From assembly GCA_052034005.1 (NCBI GenBank), contig JBPOJB010000006.1:1-58258 (forward strand): a stretch of DNA of 58,258 nt, written 5' to 3'. The translations under genes were made by a program, and so were the position numbers. The notes below the pieces were generated by a model that saw nothing but the letters and a program-made list of their open reading frames with translations, was not told the origin of the DNA and searched no databases. Source of the stretch: JAAYDI01 sp052034005 (GTDB lineage: Bacteria > Planctomycetota > Planctomycetia > Pirellulales > Pirellulaceae). Shown here piece after piece: positions 44,866 through 53,273 of this stretch (positions are counted from its first letter, which is position 1; every line of letters begins with the position of its first letter).

Positions 44866-47601
44866 ATGAATCACCGGATCGTGCGAAGGGCCATGGCGGT
44901 GGTGACGGCGACAGGGAGCGCGGCCGTTGTGTGGGCAGGAAGCCTGCTAACGCTGACCGGAGCGATCGCAGACGAGGTCGAACTGGACCGGCAGGTGAGT
45001 CGGCCGGTCGACCTGGCGCCGTGGGCGTATGTCTGGCGTGCAGACCGGGCGGTCCAGGAGGTGCCGGAGGCCTGCTTCATCCCGCGGCGCCTCGCGCGCA
45101 TCGATCGGGTGTATCGGACGGCCGCGGCGGCGCTGCCGGAACCGGAGCTCAAGAGCATCTATTACGAGATGCCGGATCTGCTTGCCGAGCTGCCGCCCGC
45201 CCCTACCGGTCATTTACTCACCGCACTGCTCTGGACCGGAGGGGTCTCGCAGCTCCAGGTCGAACTGTGCTGGCCGGACGGCGCGGCGGAGGTCCCGTCA
45301 CCCGATCGCGTGGAGGTGCGCGTCTACCCGACTTCGTTCGGCTGGTTCGGGTGGACGGTCGACCGCGTGCTGCCTGACCCGAACGTGTCGCCAGACCGCC
45401 GCACGTGGACGTACAGGTTCGAGCCGGGTGCCAAGATGGACTCGGCCTACAGCGTGCGCGTCGACGCCGCCACGGAAATGGTCGCGGTCTTCTGTGACGA
45501 GGATTCGGCACCGGTGCCGTCGATCCGCCTGACCGGTCCCGACCTTGGGCAGTGGCAGCGGATCGACCTGGAAATCGAGTGGGGCTTTTCGGCGGAAGCG
45601 GGGCAGCTCGAGTGTGACGGCCGCCTGGAGCCTTACATGGCCCAGCTGGGCGCGGTGTCGCCGCTGATGGGGGACACGGGAACGAAGGTGACAGGACCGG
45701 GCTGCTGGCAGTCGCAACCGACGGGCAGCGCGCGGCGGGGGATCGTCGCATCGCTGCTGTACGCTCCGGACAGCCGTCCCGGGTTGGACAGCCGCGTGAC
45801 GGTGTGGACCGGGTCCACGGGCTTCACGATCCGCCTGACTGACCTGGACCACGGCCCGATCCTGATTCCCCGGCAAGGTGTTTTCATCACGAAGGTCGGC
45901 AGCGGGAAGACCGCTGCCCGCTTCCAAGACGAGCTGGCGGCGCAGCGCCTCCAGAGCGTGCGTCAGATGACGCGCAAGCACCGTGAAGCGGCCTCCTGGG
46001 AAGAAGTGATGCAGGAGGTCCGACTCTGGACCTGTCCGGACGGGACGGTGATCCCTCCGTTGCCCCCGGTCGCAGCGCCGCCGATGCAGGTGCAGCTGCC
46101 CGACCCGGGCTGGACGGACGCCTGGCGGACGGCCACGCACCAGTTGCGGGGCGAGCACATGTGGGGTGGGCTGGCGTTCGAAGTCGGACGCGTCGCGCAC
46201 GAGATGAACCTGGTCGGCCTGCATGACGAGGCGGACAAGGTCTACGAGCATTTCCTGCAGTCGCCGGGGGTGAAGCCGGACGGTGACTACATCGACGGGG
46301 ACGGCGCACTGGAATGGGCCAGCGCGATGCGTCACGACATGGGCTACAGCCACGATGGGACGCATGCCTCGACCGGTCGACTGCTCTTCGCGATGGCAGA
46401 GCGGTATTTTCTGACCGGTGATCGAGCCTGGTTCGAGCAGAAGCGGGCCCGCCTGCAGGCCGCGGCCGACTGGATCATCCGTCAACGGAAGACCTATTTG
46501 GAAGCCGTCCCGAACCGGCGGGCGCTGTTCGTGGCCGGCCTGATGCCTCCATGCATGCTGGGCGATTATGCGATTCCCAGTTGCGACTGGCACTGGTACT
46601 ACGTCGACAACGCACTGTCGTTGCAGGGCGTACAGCGCTTTGCCGATGCGTTGATGGACTTCGACCCAGCGGCGGGCGAGGCGTACCGCGAGGAGGCGGC
46701 GGCGTTTCGCCAGGATATCCGCCGCGCGGTTGATCGGGAGGCTGCGCTGGCGCCGCTGCGGCGCGGGCGGGACGGCATGTACCACAGCTACCTTCCCAGG
46801 ATGGCCTATGCGCGGGGCCTGACCGGGCCGGAACTGGGTGCACCCCAGTTCCCGGACTGCGACATGTTTATGGGAGCGCTGCCGCTGGCCGAACCTTTTG
46901 CTGCGCTGGACGCCAATGACGCGCGGATGGTCGACACGCTGGACGTCATGGAGGAGCTCGGCACGTCGCCCGATTCCGTTCGTGACCGCGCGGAAGCCCG
47001 CCGTCAGCGTGGGCTGTCGGCCGACGAGGCGTGGTTCTGGCACAGCTACGTACGGCTGCCAAAAGCCTCCCACAATGCCAACATCTACCTGTTGCAGGAC
47101 GACGTGCCGAATTTCCTGCGCTTCTGGATGAACACGGCGGCGGCCATGGTCGGGTCGGACGGCCGGTTCTGGGAACACTGGCAGTGGGGCAACTTCGGAC
47201 CCTGTACCGCGCCGGATAACGGTACCGCGGGATGGTTCCTGGAGAATTTTCGTAACATGCTGGTGATGGAGGTCGACGATACCCTCTGGCTGGCGCGCGC
47301 CACACCGCGCGCGTGGCTCAAGGAGGGCAGGCGGATCAGCGTCGCCAACGCACCGACCTATTTCGGCACACTGGCCTATGAGATCATTTCAGACGTGGAT
47401 CATGGACGGATTATCGCCACACTGGATGTACCGTCGCGCCGGCCGCCCCAGGAAGTCCTGCTGCGGCTGCGTCACCCGGCCGCGGCGCCGATCCGACACG
47501 TCGCGGCCGACGGCCGGGAGCCGGTGGAGTTCGACGCGCCGCGTGAACTGGTGCGCCTGACTAACGTAACGGGCCGGGTCGTCGTCACGGTGAACTATTG
47601 A
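44866..47601 (+). CDS. Large secreted six-hairpin glycosidase-like protein
   Basis: A 911-residue exported protein (signal VVTATGSAAVVWAGSLLT). Beta-sandwich regions occupy residues 40-400; an (alpha/alpha)6 barrel follows (about 430-830, with TGDRAWFEQKRARLQAAADWI and SHNANIYLLQ) and a short C-terminal beta domain. Distant similarity to GH78/GH95-like barrels is the best guess; the specific family is uncertain. GGGGAG precedes the ATG. The next gene starts 55 bp downstream on the same strand, likely in the same operon. Confidence 0.6.
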   Translation: MNHRIVRRAMAVVTATGSAAVVWAGSLLTLTGAIADEVELDRQVSRPVDLAPWAYVWRADRAVQEVPEACFIPRRLARIDRVYRTAAAALPEPELKSIYYEMPDLLAELPPAPTGHLLTALLWTGGVSQLQVELCWPDGAAEVPSPDRVEVRVYPTSFGWFGWTVDRVLPDPNVSPDRRTWTYRFEPGAKMDSAYSVRVDAATEMVAVFCDEDSAPVPSIRLTGPDLGQWQRIDLEIEWGFSAEAGQLECDGRLEPYMAQLGAVSPLMGDTGTKVTGPGCWQSQPTGSARRGIVASLLYAPDSRPGLDSRVTVWTGSTGFTIRLTDLDHGPILIPRQGVFITKVGSGKTAARFQDELAAQRLQSVRQMTRKHREAASWEEVMQEVRLWTCPDGTVIPPLPPVAAPPMQVQLPDPGWTDAWRTATHQLRGEHMWGGLAFEVGRVAHEMNLVGLHDEADKVYEHFLQSPGVKPDGDYIDGDGALEWASAMRHDMGYSHDGTHASTGRLLFAMAERYFLTGDRAWFEQKRARLQAAADWIIRQRKTYLEAVPNRRALFVAGLMPPCMLGDYAIPSCDWHWYYVDNALSLQGVQRFADALMDFDPAAGEAYREEAAAFRQDIRRAVDREAALAPLRRGRDGMYHSYLPRMAYARGLTGPELGAPQFPDCDMFMGALPLAEPFAALDANDARMVDTLDVMEELGTSPDSVRDRAEARRQRGLSADEAWFWHSYVRLPKASHNANIYLLQDDVPNFLRFWMNTAAAMVGSDGRFWEHWQWGNFGPCTAPDNGTAGWFLENFRNMLVMEVDDTLWLARATPRAWLKEGRRISVANAPTYFGTLAYEIISDVDHGRIIATLDVPSRRPPQEVLLRLRHPAAAPIRHVAADGREPVEFDAPRELVRLTNVTGRVVVTVNY

Positions 47602-47656
47602 GGCGCTCGGCCTGTGAGTAATCCAGAGGCGCTGCTGTTAATGAAAGGGCCCTGCC

Positions 47657-50602
47657 GTGGTTGTGCGTGGTTTAAGACACTGTGGTTGGCTGGCGGCCCT
47701 GACCGGGGGATGGTTGCTCTCCTGTGCCGCATGGGCAGAGGGTCCAATGCTCACCGCCGACGATCTGGCGATCTGTTTTGTGAACCCCCGCGACAGCGAC
47801 CGACCGTGGGCGTACTGGTGGTGGATCAACGGGAACGTCGACCGGGCGACGATCACCCGCGATTTGGAGCAGATGAAAGCGAAAGGTTTTGCCGGGCTGC
47901 TCTTGTTTGATGCGCGCGGCTATCACGACGACCACTGCCCCCCACCTCCGCCGCGGATGGAATTCATGAGTGACCAGTGGCGTGAACTCGTACGCTTCGC
48001 CATCTCGGAAGCCCGTCGGGTCGGGCTCCAGATGAGCATCAACCTGAGCAGCTGTGCGGGCGCGCTCAAAGGGCCGTGGCCGGTGCTGGACGACGCGCCC
48101 AAGCGTCTGATATGGACGTCGGCCGACATCTCCGGCCCCGGCCGGCTGGAGCTGCGGTTGGCGCCGGCCGACGAGCCCGGTTTCCGGGACGTGGCGCTGT
48201 TTGCCGTGCAGTCGAGTTCGGCGGCGGACGCGGAGGCCGGCCGTGCGGCGGCGCAGCTGATGCACAACTGGCGCGACATCCAGCCGCCGTCCGGCCGGAG
48301 CGCCTTGGCTGAGACGGTGGTTGATCTGACGGATAGCTTTGACGAACAGGGACAGCTGGTCTGGGAGGTTCCCGGCGGGGCTTGGACCCTGGTCCGGTTC
48401 GCCAGGACGACGATGGCCGGGCATGAGTACGACGTGGATGTCCTGGACTCGGCGGCGGTCGCCGGGCATTTCGAGCGGATGGGAACGCGGCTGTTGGAGG
48501 ACGCCGGGTCGGCCGCGCGAAGCACGCTCACGCACTTCTACAGCGTGAGCTGGGAGGGCGCCGCGCCGACCTGGACCAACGGATGGGAAGAGCAGTTCAC
48601 GCAATATCGCGGGTACAGCCCGCGCCGCTACCTGCCGGTCCTGGCGGGATGGACGGTGGTGAGCCCGGAGGTGTCCGCGCGATTCATGCGCGATTACTAC
48701 CGCACGCTGGCTGACCTGTTCCGGGACAATTTCTACGGCCAGTTGCAGGCCTCGTGCCGAGCGCGCGGCCTCCACTGGCATTCCGAGTCGGGCGGGCCGT
48801 GGAACCGCAAGCTGGCGGCTTTTCAGCATGCCGATCAGCTGGCATTCCTGGCGCGAAACGACATGCCTCAGGGCGAGTTCTGGCACCAGGGCGTGGCCAT
48901 GAACCGCCCGCCCGCGATGGCCGCTCACGTCTATGGAAAACCGCTCGCCGCGGCCGAGGCGTTCACGCACATGCGCCGCCACTGGTCGGCTTTCCCGGGC
49001 GTGCTGAAGCGGGACGCGGATGCGGCGTTCGTCGACGGTGTGAACCATCTCGTGTGGCATACATTCAGTTGTTCGCCGCCCGAGTTCGGCCTGCCCGGCA
49101 TCGAGTATTTCGCCGGCACTCACCTGAACCCCAACGTCACCTGGTTTGAACAAGCCGGGGACTTCGTGACCTACCTGGCGCGTTGCCAGGCGCTGTTGCG
49201 GCAGGGGCTGTTCGTGGCCGATGTCTGCTGCTACACGGGCGACAGCACCTATCTGCACTGGGGGCGTGGTGAGAAATGGTCGGAAACCGCCTCGCGCGTA
49301 CTCGGAAAAGGGTATGCCTATGACCTGGTGAACGACGAGGTGCTGCGCGATCGGATGTCGGTGGAGCGGGGCGGCCTGGTGCTGCCGGACGGCATGTCCT
49401 ACCGGGCGCTGGTCGTGGATCTTGCGGAGGATACGGTGCCGTTACCGACGCTGCAACGCATCGCGGAGCTGGCCCGCGCAGGCGCTACGGTGGTGCTCGG
49501 CAGTCGCCGTCCGACCCGCGCGGCCGGGCTACAGGGCTATCCGCAGAGCGATGTTGCAGTCCGCCGGTTGGCCGACGAATTGTGGGGCGGTGCCGACGCG
49601 CAGACGCCGGAGCGAGGCAAAGCTGAGACCGACCGTGCGGTCGACGAGGTCTTGCGGGCCCAGGGCATCCTCCCGGATTTCGAAGGAGATTTCGCTTACA
49701 CCCACCGGCGGCTGGGCGAGACTGACATCTATTTCGTCTCCGGCAGCGGGGCCGCCGAATGCACGTTCCGGATCCGCGGGAAACAGCCGGAGCTGTGGTG
49801 CCCTCGGACCGGCACGATTCGCGACGCGATTTGCTATCGCCCGACCGAAGACGGGCGCACGGTCGTCCCGCTGACGCTGCCCGCCGACGGGTCGGTGTTT
49901 GTCGTCTTTCGCAAACCCGCGTACGGCCGGCGCCTGGCGTCGTTACCAGGCCCTGGTGTGGAGAGCTGCGGCCGCAACGGCGATCGGGTGACACTGCACG
50001 TGTGGGATAATGACGCGCGCACCCTGCTCACACCGGACCGCGGGGAACGCGCGATTGAAACGGGGCACCGGCCGCAACCGCAGGAGATCGCCGGGCCTTG
50101 GGTCGTCGCATTCGCGCCGGATCGGGGAGGGCCTGAGTCGATCGTGTTCGAGCGGTTGATTCCATGGAATGAGCATCCCGACGATGGCGTCCGGTTCTAT
50201 TCGGGCAGCGCCACCTACCTCCGGACATTCGAACTGACCCAGAAACACGTCGACGGCCTGGTGCGGCTTCAGTTGGGGCAGGTCGGGCAGGTGGCCACGG
50301 TCGGCCTGAACGGCAAGGATTTGGGAACCATCTGGTGCGAGCCCTGGTCCGTGGATGTATCGGACGCCGTCCACGCGGGGACCAACCAGCTCGAAATCAA
50401 AGTCACCAACCTCTGGGTCAATCGCCTGATCGGCGACTCGACGCTGCCGCCCGAGCAGCGTCGCACGAAGACCAACGTGCGGCTTTTCGATGCGGGTGAT
50501 ACCTATCGAGCCTTCGAAGGCTTTTCGCCAAAAGATCCGCTCGTCCCCTCCGGGTTGATCGGTCCGGTCCCCTATGGGTCCGCGTGTGGAACCGCGAAGT
50601 AG
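47657..50602 (+). CDS. Secreted GH106-type alpha-L-rhamnosidase
   Basis: A 981-residue exported enzyme of the GH106 type. The start is a GTG at 47,657 with a GAAAGGG sequence upstream and a signal peptide (GWLAALTGGWLLSCAAWA). Conserved features: RPWAYWWWINGNV at the mature N-terminus, KGFAGLLLFDARG, FTQYRGYSPRRYLPVLAG, GLHWHSESGG, MPQGEFWHQ and NLWVNRLIGDSTLP in the C-terminal beta domain. GH106 enzymes remove alpha-L-rhamnose from pectic or related glycans. The last residues after GLIGPV may derive from the integrated element. Confidence 0.85.
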   Translation: MVVRGLRHCGWLAALTGGWLLSCAAWAEGPMLTADDLAICFVNPRDSDRPWAYWWWINGNVDRATITRDLEQMKAKGFAGLLLFDARGYHDDHCPPPPPRMEFMSDQWRELVRFAISEARRVGLQMSINLSSCAGALKGPWPVLDDAPKRLIWTSADISGPGRLELRLAPADEPGFRDVALFAVQSSSAADAEAGRAAAQLMHNWRDIQPPSGRSALAETVVDLTDSFDEQGQLVWEVPGGAWTLVRFARTTMAGHEYDVDVLDSAAVAGHFERMGTRLLEDAGSAARSTLTHFYSVSWEGAAPTWTNGWEEQFTQYRGYSPRRYLPVLAGWTVVSPEVSARFMRDYYRTLADLFRDNFYGQLQASCRARGLHWHSESGGPWNRKLAAFQHADQLAFLARNDMPQGEFWHQGVAMNRPPAMAAHVYGKPLAAAEAFTHMRRHWSAFPGVLKRDADAAFVDGVNHLVWHTFSCSPPEFGLPGIEYFAGTHLNPNVTWFEQAGDFVTYLARCQALLRQGLFVADVCCYTGDSTYLHWGRGEKWSETASRVLGKGYAYDLVNDEVLRDRMSVERGGLVLPDGMSYRALVVDLAEDTVPLPTLQRIAELARAGATVVLGSRRPTRAAGLQGYPQSDVAVRRLADELWGGADAQTPERGKAETDRAVDEVLRAQGILPDFEGDFAYTHRRLGETDIYFVSGSGAAECTFRIRGKQPELWCPRTGTIRDAICYRPTEDGRTVVPLTLPADGSVFVVFRKPAYGRRLASLPGPGVESCGRNGDRVTLHVWDNDARTLLTPDRGERAIETGHRPQPQEIAGPWVVAFAPDRGGPESIVFERLIPWNEHPDDGVRFYSGSATYLRTFELTQKHVDGLVRLQLGQVGQVATVGLNGKDLGTIWCEPWSVDVSDAVHAGTNQLEIKVTNLWVNRLIGDSTLPPEQRRTKTNVRLFDAGDTYRAFEGFSPKDPLVPSGLIGPVPYGSACGTAK

Positions 50603-52318
50603 CGCCCCTTCGAGGTCGGCCAGGAGATAGACCACGCCGGTCTTCTTGTCCGGGTCGATCTCGATGCGATCCACGAACGCCTCCACCAACTGCCGGTCCT
50701 GCAGTTCGATGGTAGTGCGGCGCGCCATGTCGTCAAGCCGCCTGAACTGCTCCGCCGCCCAGGTCCGCAGCTCCTTCTCGGTTAGAGCAGGTGCAGTGGC
50801 TTCCGCATCCGGCTTGCGGCGTGCCTCCAGTATATCGCGCCGGGCTTTCAGGTCCGCAAGCGTCGAACGCAGCTCATCGAGCCCGTCAAACGTCGGGTCG
50901 GCCAGCATGGCGATCGTCGTCTTGATCTTGCGACTGAGCAGTTCCATTTCGCGATCGTCGCCCTTGGACCGCTTCGCCACTTTCTTGGGTGCCAGCACGA
51001 CTTTCACAAACGCGTCGATGGCCTGCTTCGTGGTGTCGTGGTCGCCCAGCAGCACGCGCTTGATCGCGGCCAATACGAACGCGTCGAGTGCGGGGCCCGG
51101 GAGATTGACCAGTCCGCACACTGCTTTCCCGTAGCGATGATATCCCGAGCAACTGTAGGATCGATAGCCCTCGCCCGTGGGTCCTGGCCAGCGCCGGTCG
51201 CGCGTCTGCACGAAGCTGTGTTGGCAGCGATGGCACGTCATCAGGCTGGCCAGCAGCGAGCGCTTGGTCGGTCGGGATTTGCCACCGTCCCGACGCCGTT
51301 TGTCGACCGCACGCTGGGCCGCAGTCCAGGTCTCCATCGACACGAGCGGCTCATGCACATGTTCCGAGATGATCCAGTCGCTCTCGTCGTTGCGTTTCCA
51401 ACCCTTTTTCTGTTTGGGTCGCAACTTGCCCGTGCCGTCGAGGCCGAACAGCGACCCCAACGTGCAGCGATTCCAGACAATGGCCCCGCGATATACCGGG
51501 TTGTGGATCAGCTTGCCGATCCGGGAAGTATTCCAGGCCAAGCCGCCCGGCGAGGGAATGCCCTCCCTGTTGAACAGGGACGCGATGTAATGGCAACCAT
51601 AACCCTGGACGCAGAGGTCGAACATGCGGCGCACCACCGCCACTCGTTCCGGCGTGCTGGGAACGAAACGGATGATGTCACTCTTGGCCTTCTTGATGTT
51701 TACGCCCGGCTCCATGACCCGCAGTAGTCTGCCATCGGGGCCGAACTCCTGCTTGCTTCCGTCGGGCAACCATCGCAACGTGCGCAGCAATATGCCATCC
51801 GAGGTGAGGTGCTGCTTGTCGTATCCGTAGGGTGCCACGCCACCCGGCGCGCTCTTGCGCTCGCGGATGTTGGAGACCTGACCGCGGATCGTGTCGCGCG
51901 CCAGCTTCACCGAGTACTGCCGGGCCTGCCACGACTTCACTCCTTGGATCAGCTCGCCTTCGTCGCCCTCCGGAATGCCGTCGGCCGGAAACAACACGTT
52001 GACGCCGGCCAGTTTGAGCCGATGCAGATAATAGCCGGTTTCGTTGGTGCCGCCGCGCGAGAAGCGGCTGATGTCGTAACAGAGAATCGTGTCGAAGTCG
52101 CGGCCGTTCTCGGCCCGTTCGATCATACGATCGAAGTCGTCCCGGCCGCGCGTGCTCGTACCAGAGACCGCGTCGTCCACGTACCAGCGCAGGATGCGAT
52201 AGCCATGGTCTGCGGCCCAAGCTTCGACATGGGCCTGCTGGTCGGGGATCGAGCGTTCCTGCATGTCGGAACTGCGGCGGGCATAGGCAACGGCGGGAAT
52301 CAGGTTCTTCTTCGTCAT
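49943..52318 (-). CDS. Large serine recombinase, with frame running into host DNA
   Basis: A site-specific integrase of the large serine recombinase type. The catalytic domain starts with YARRSS (Tyr12, Arg14, Ser16), the recombinase domain spans about 160-330, and a zinc ribbon (CHRC ... CSGY...C) at about 365-410 and a coiled coil follow. The element-coded part ends near residue 575 at LADLEGALLRGST. The frame stays open for about 215 further residues, antisense to codons of the GH106 gene; these carry no domain and are probably an artefact of integration. The gene is the outermost of the element and points at the junction. Confidence 0.8.
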   Translation of the reverse strand: MTKKNLIPAVAYARRSSDMQERSIPDQQAHVEAWAADHGYRILRWYVDDAVSGTSTRGRDDFDRMIERAENGRDFDTILCYDISRFSRGGTNETGYYLHRLKLAGVNVLFPADGIPEGDEGELIQGVKSWQARQYSVKLARDTIRGQVSNIRERKSAPGGVAPYGYDKQHLTSDGILLRTLRWLPDGSKQEFGPDGRLLRVMEPGVNIKKAKSDIIRFVPSTPERVAVVRRMFDLCVQGYGCHYIASLFNREGIPSPGGLAWNTSRIGKLIHNPVYRGAIVWNRCTLGSLFGLDGTGKLRPKQKKGWKRNDESDWIISEHVHEPLVSMETWTAAQRAVDKRRRDGGKSRPTKRSLLASLMTCHRCQHSFVQTRDRRWPGPTGEGYRSYSCSGYHRYGKAVCGLVNLPGPALDAFVLAAIKRVLLGDHDTTKQAIDAFVKVVLAPKKVAKRSKGDDREMELLSRKIKTTIAMLADPTFDGLDELRSTLADLKARRDILEARRKPDAEATAPALTEKELRTWAAEQFRRLDDMARRTTIELQDRQLVEAFVDRIEIDPDKKTGVVYLLADLEGALLRGSTRGPIGDRTDQPGGDERIFWRKAFEGSIGITRIEKPHVGLRATLLGRQRRVADQAIDPEVGDFDFELVGPRVDGVRYIHGPGLAPDGSQILAVQADRGHLPDLPQLKPHQAVDVFLGQFECPEVGGAARIEPDAIVGMLIPWNQPLEHDRLRPSPIRRECDDPRPGDLLRLRPVPRFNRAFPAVRCEQGARVIIPHVQCHPIAVAAAALHTRAW
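50570..50610. other. Predicted left attachment junction of the element
   Basis: The GH106 protein reaches its usual last residues (GLIGPV) near 50,576, and the recombinase reaches its usual end (LLRGST) near 50,590. Between them the two genes' native ends meet, so the crossover lies within about 40 bp. The core dinucleotide cannot be named without the right end. Confidence 0.5.
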
Positions 52319-52390
52319 GGATGTGTGCTCCGGAAGCGCCGCACCCCGCCCGGGCCAAGCGGCCCGGATGGGCTGCGGCTTGGTGTTGGA

Positions 52391-52660
52391 TCAGGCCAAG
52401 GTGAACTGCCCGCGCGCGACCTTCTTGAACCGCGCGGCCTTACCTTTGCGCAGGTCGCGCAGAATCGATGCATGCAACGTGGCGTCGGGCGTCGCACCGC
52501 CGGGGCTCGTCCATAACTGCTGCTTGGCCATCGCCTCGACCATCTGCTTGCAGTTCATGCGCTCCTTCGCCTTAGCCAGCACCTTCAGGGCTGCCTCCAT
52601 CTGCGTGAGCTTCTTGGCGACCCGCTTCGCCCCCTTCTTTGTGGTCTTCTGCTTCGTCAT
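52391..52660 (-). CDS. HARE-HTH domain protein
   Basis: An 89-residue basic protein. The segment from MEAALKVLAKAKERMNCKQMVEAM to TPDATLHASILRDLRK fits a HARE-HTH (HB1/ASXL/restriction endonuclease) winged-helix domain, followed by KVARGQFTLA. A basic tail of Lys/Thr at the N-terminus. It probably binds DNA as a regulator for the element. It lies 72 bp upstream of the recombinase gene in the same orientation and could control it. Confidence 0.65.
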   Translation of the reverse strand: MTKQKTTKKGAKRVAKKLTQMEAALKVLAKAKERMNCKQMVEAMAKQQLWTSPGGATPDATLHASILRDLRKGKAARFKKVARGQFTLA

Positions 52661-52826
52661 CGTTCGTCCCTTTCATGTTGAGATCTGGTCCGGCGTGGCC
52701 CGGTGCCACGCCCCAGGTCAGTCAGTTACCTCAACGGCCACCACACATCCAGCTAGCCGGGGCCCAGTTTGACGGGAATCTACCGGAGCCCACCGAACCC
52801 GTCGGACAAAGCCCACGCAGGTGGCG

Positions 52827-52845
52827 ACTTATAACCGTTATAAGT
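52827..52845. promoter_or_regulatory. Perfect 19-bp inverted repeat, candidate operator
   Basis: ACTTATAAC-C-GTTATAAGT is perfectly symmetric around one central base, within a GC-rich region, about 170 bp upstream of the HARE-HTH start. Such AT-rich palindromes are typical repressor sites. It lies between the iteron cluster and the HARE-HTH gene. Confidence 0.5.
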
Positions 52846-53015
52846 GCGTCGGGAGGAGGACTGCTTTCCCGACCGGCGAAACAAACAGTGTCTTGGTTTG
52901 CGACTGTTCCGCCGGGCGTCTCGAGAAAGCCTCATCGTTCCAAGTACCTATGCCGCATCTGAATGCCGTGCGGTCGACATGACGCGTTCTGCGGCGCTTA
53001 CCATCAGCGGTCTTG

Positions 53016-53273
53016 CCAAGGTGCCAAGATGCCACTCTACCTCCCTGCCTCTTTTCTCATGGCATCTTCGTGGCATGTGGCACCTTCGGATGAATGCCGG
53101 CGAATTTGGACTCTCTCTACGGCAAGTGAGTGTCATCTTGGGTTTTTGTGTGTCACCTTGGAGACGAAGTGGCATCTTCGGGAACACCCCCCATCGGTGC
53201 AAAGATGCCAACGTGTCCCAAGATGCCAATTCAAACAGTGGCAGGAGAACTGTCATCTTGGCTGGCACCTTCA
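53016..53273. repeat. Iteron cluster: 11 copies of an 11-bp motif
   Basis: The consensus is TG(G/T)CA(T/C)CTT(G/C)G. Forward copies start at 53,060, 53,078, 53,131, 53,151, 53,170, 53,251 and 53,263; reverse-strand copies lie at 53,016, 53,024, 53,200 and 53,218. Several neighbours are spaced 18-20 bp, near two helical turns. The array overlaps the 3' end of the RepA-like gene. It looks like a replication-initiator or repressor binding region, candidate origin of the element. Confidence 0.7.

Noticed and set aside
49943..50590. A real C-terminal domain of the serine recombinase
   Set aside because: This part is exactly antisense to the conserved GH106 coding sequence and starts where recombinases of this type usually end.
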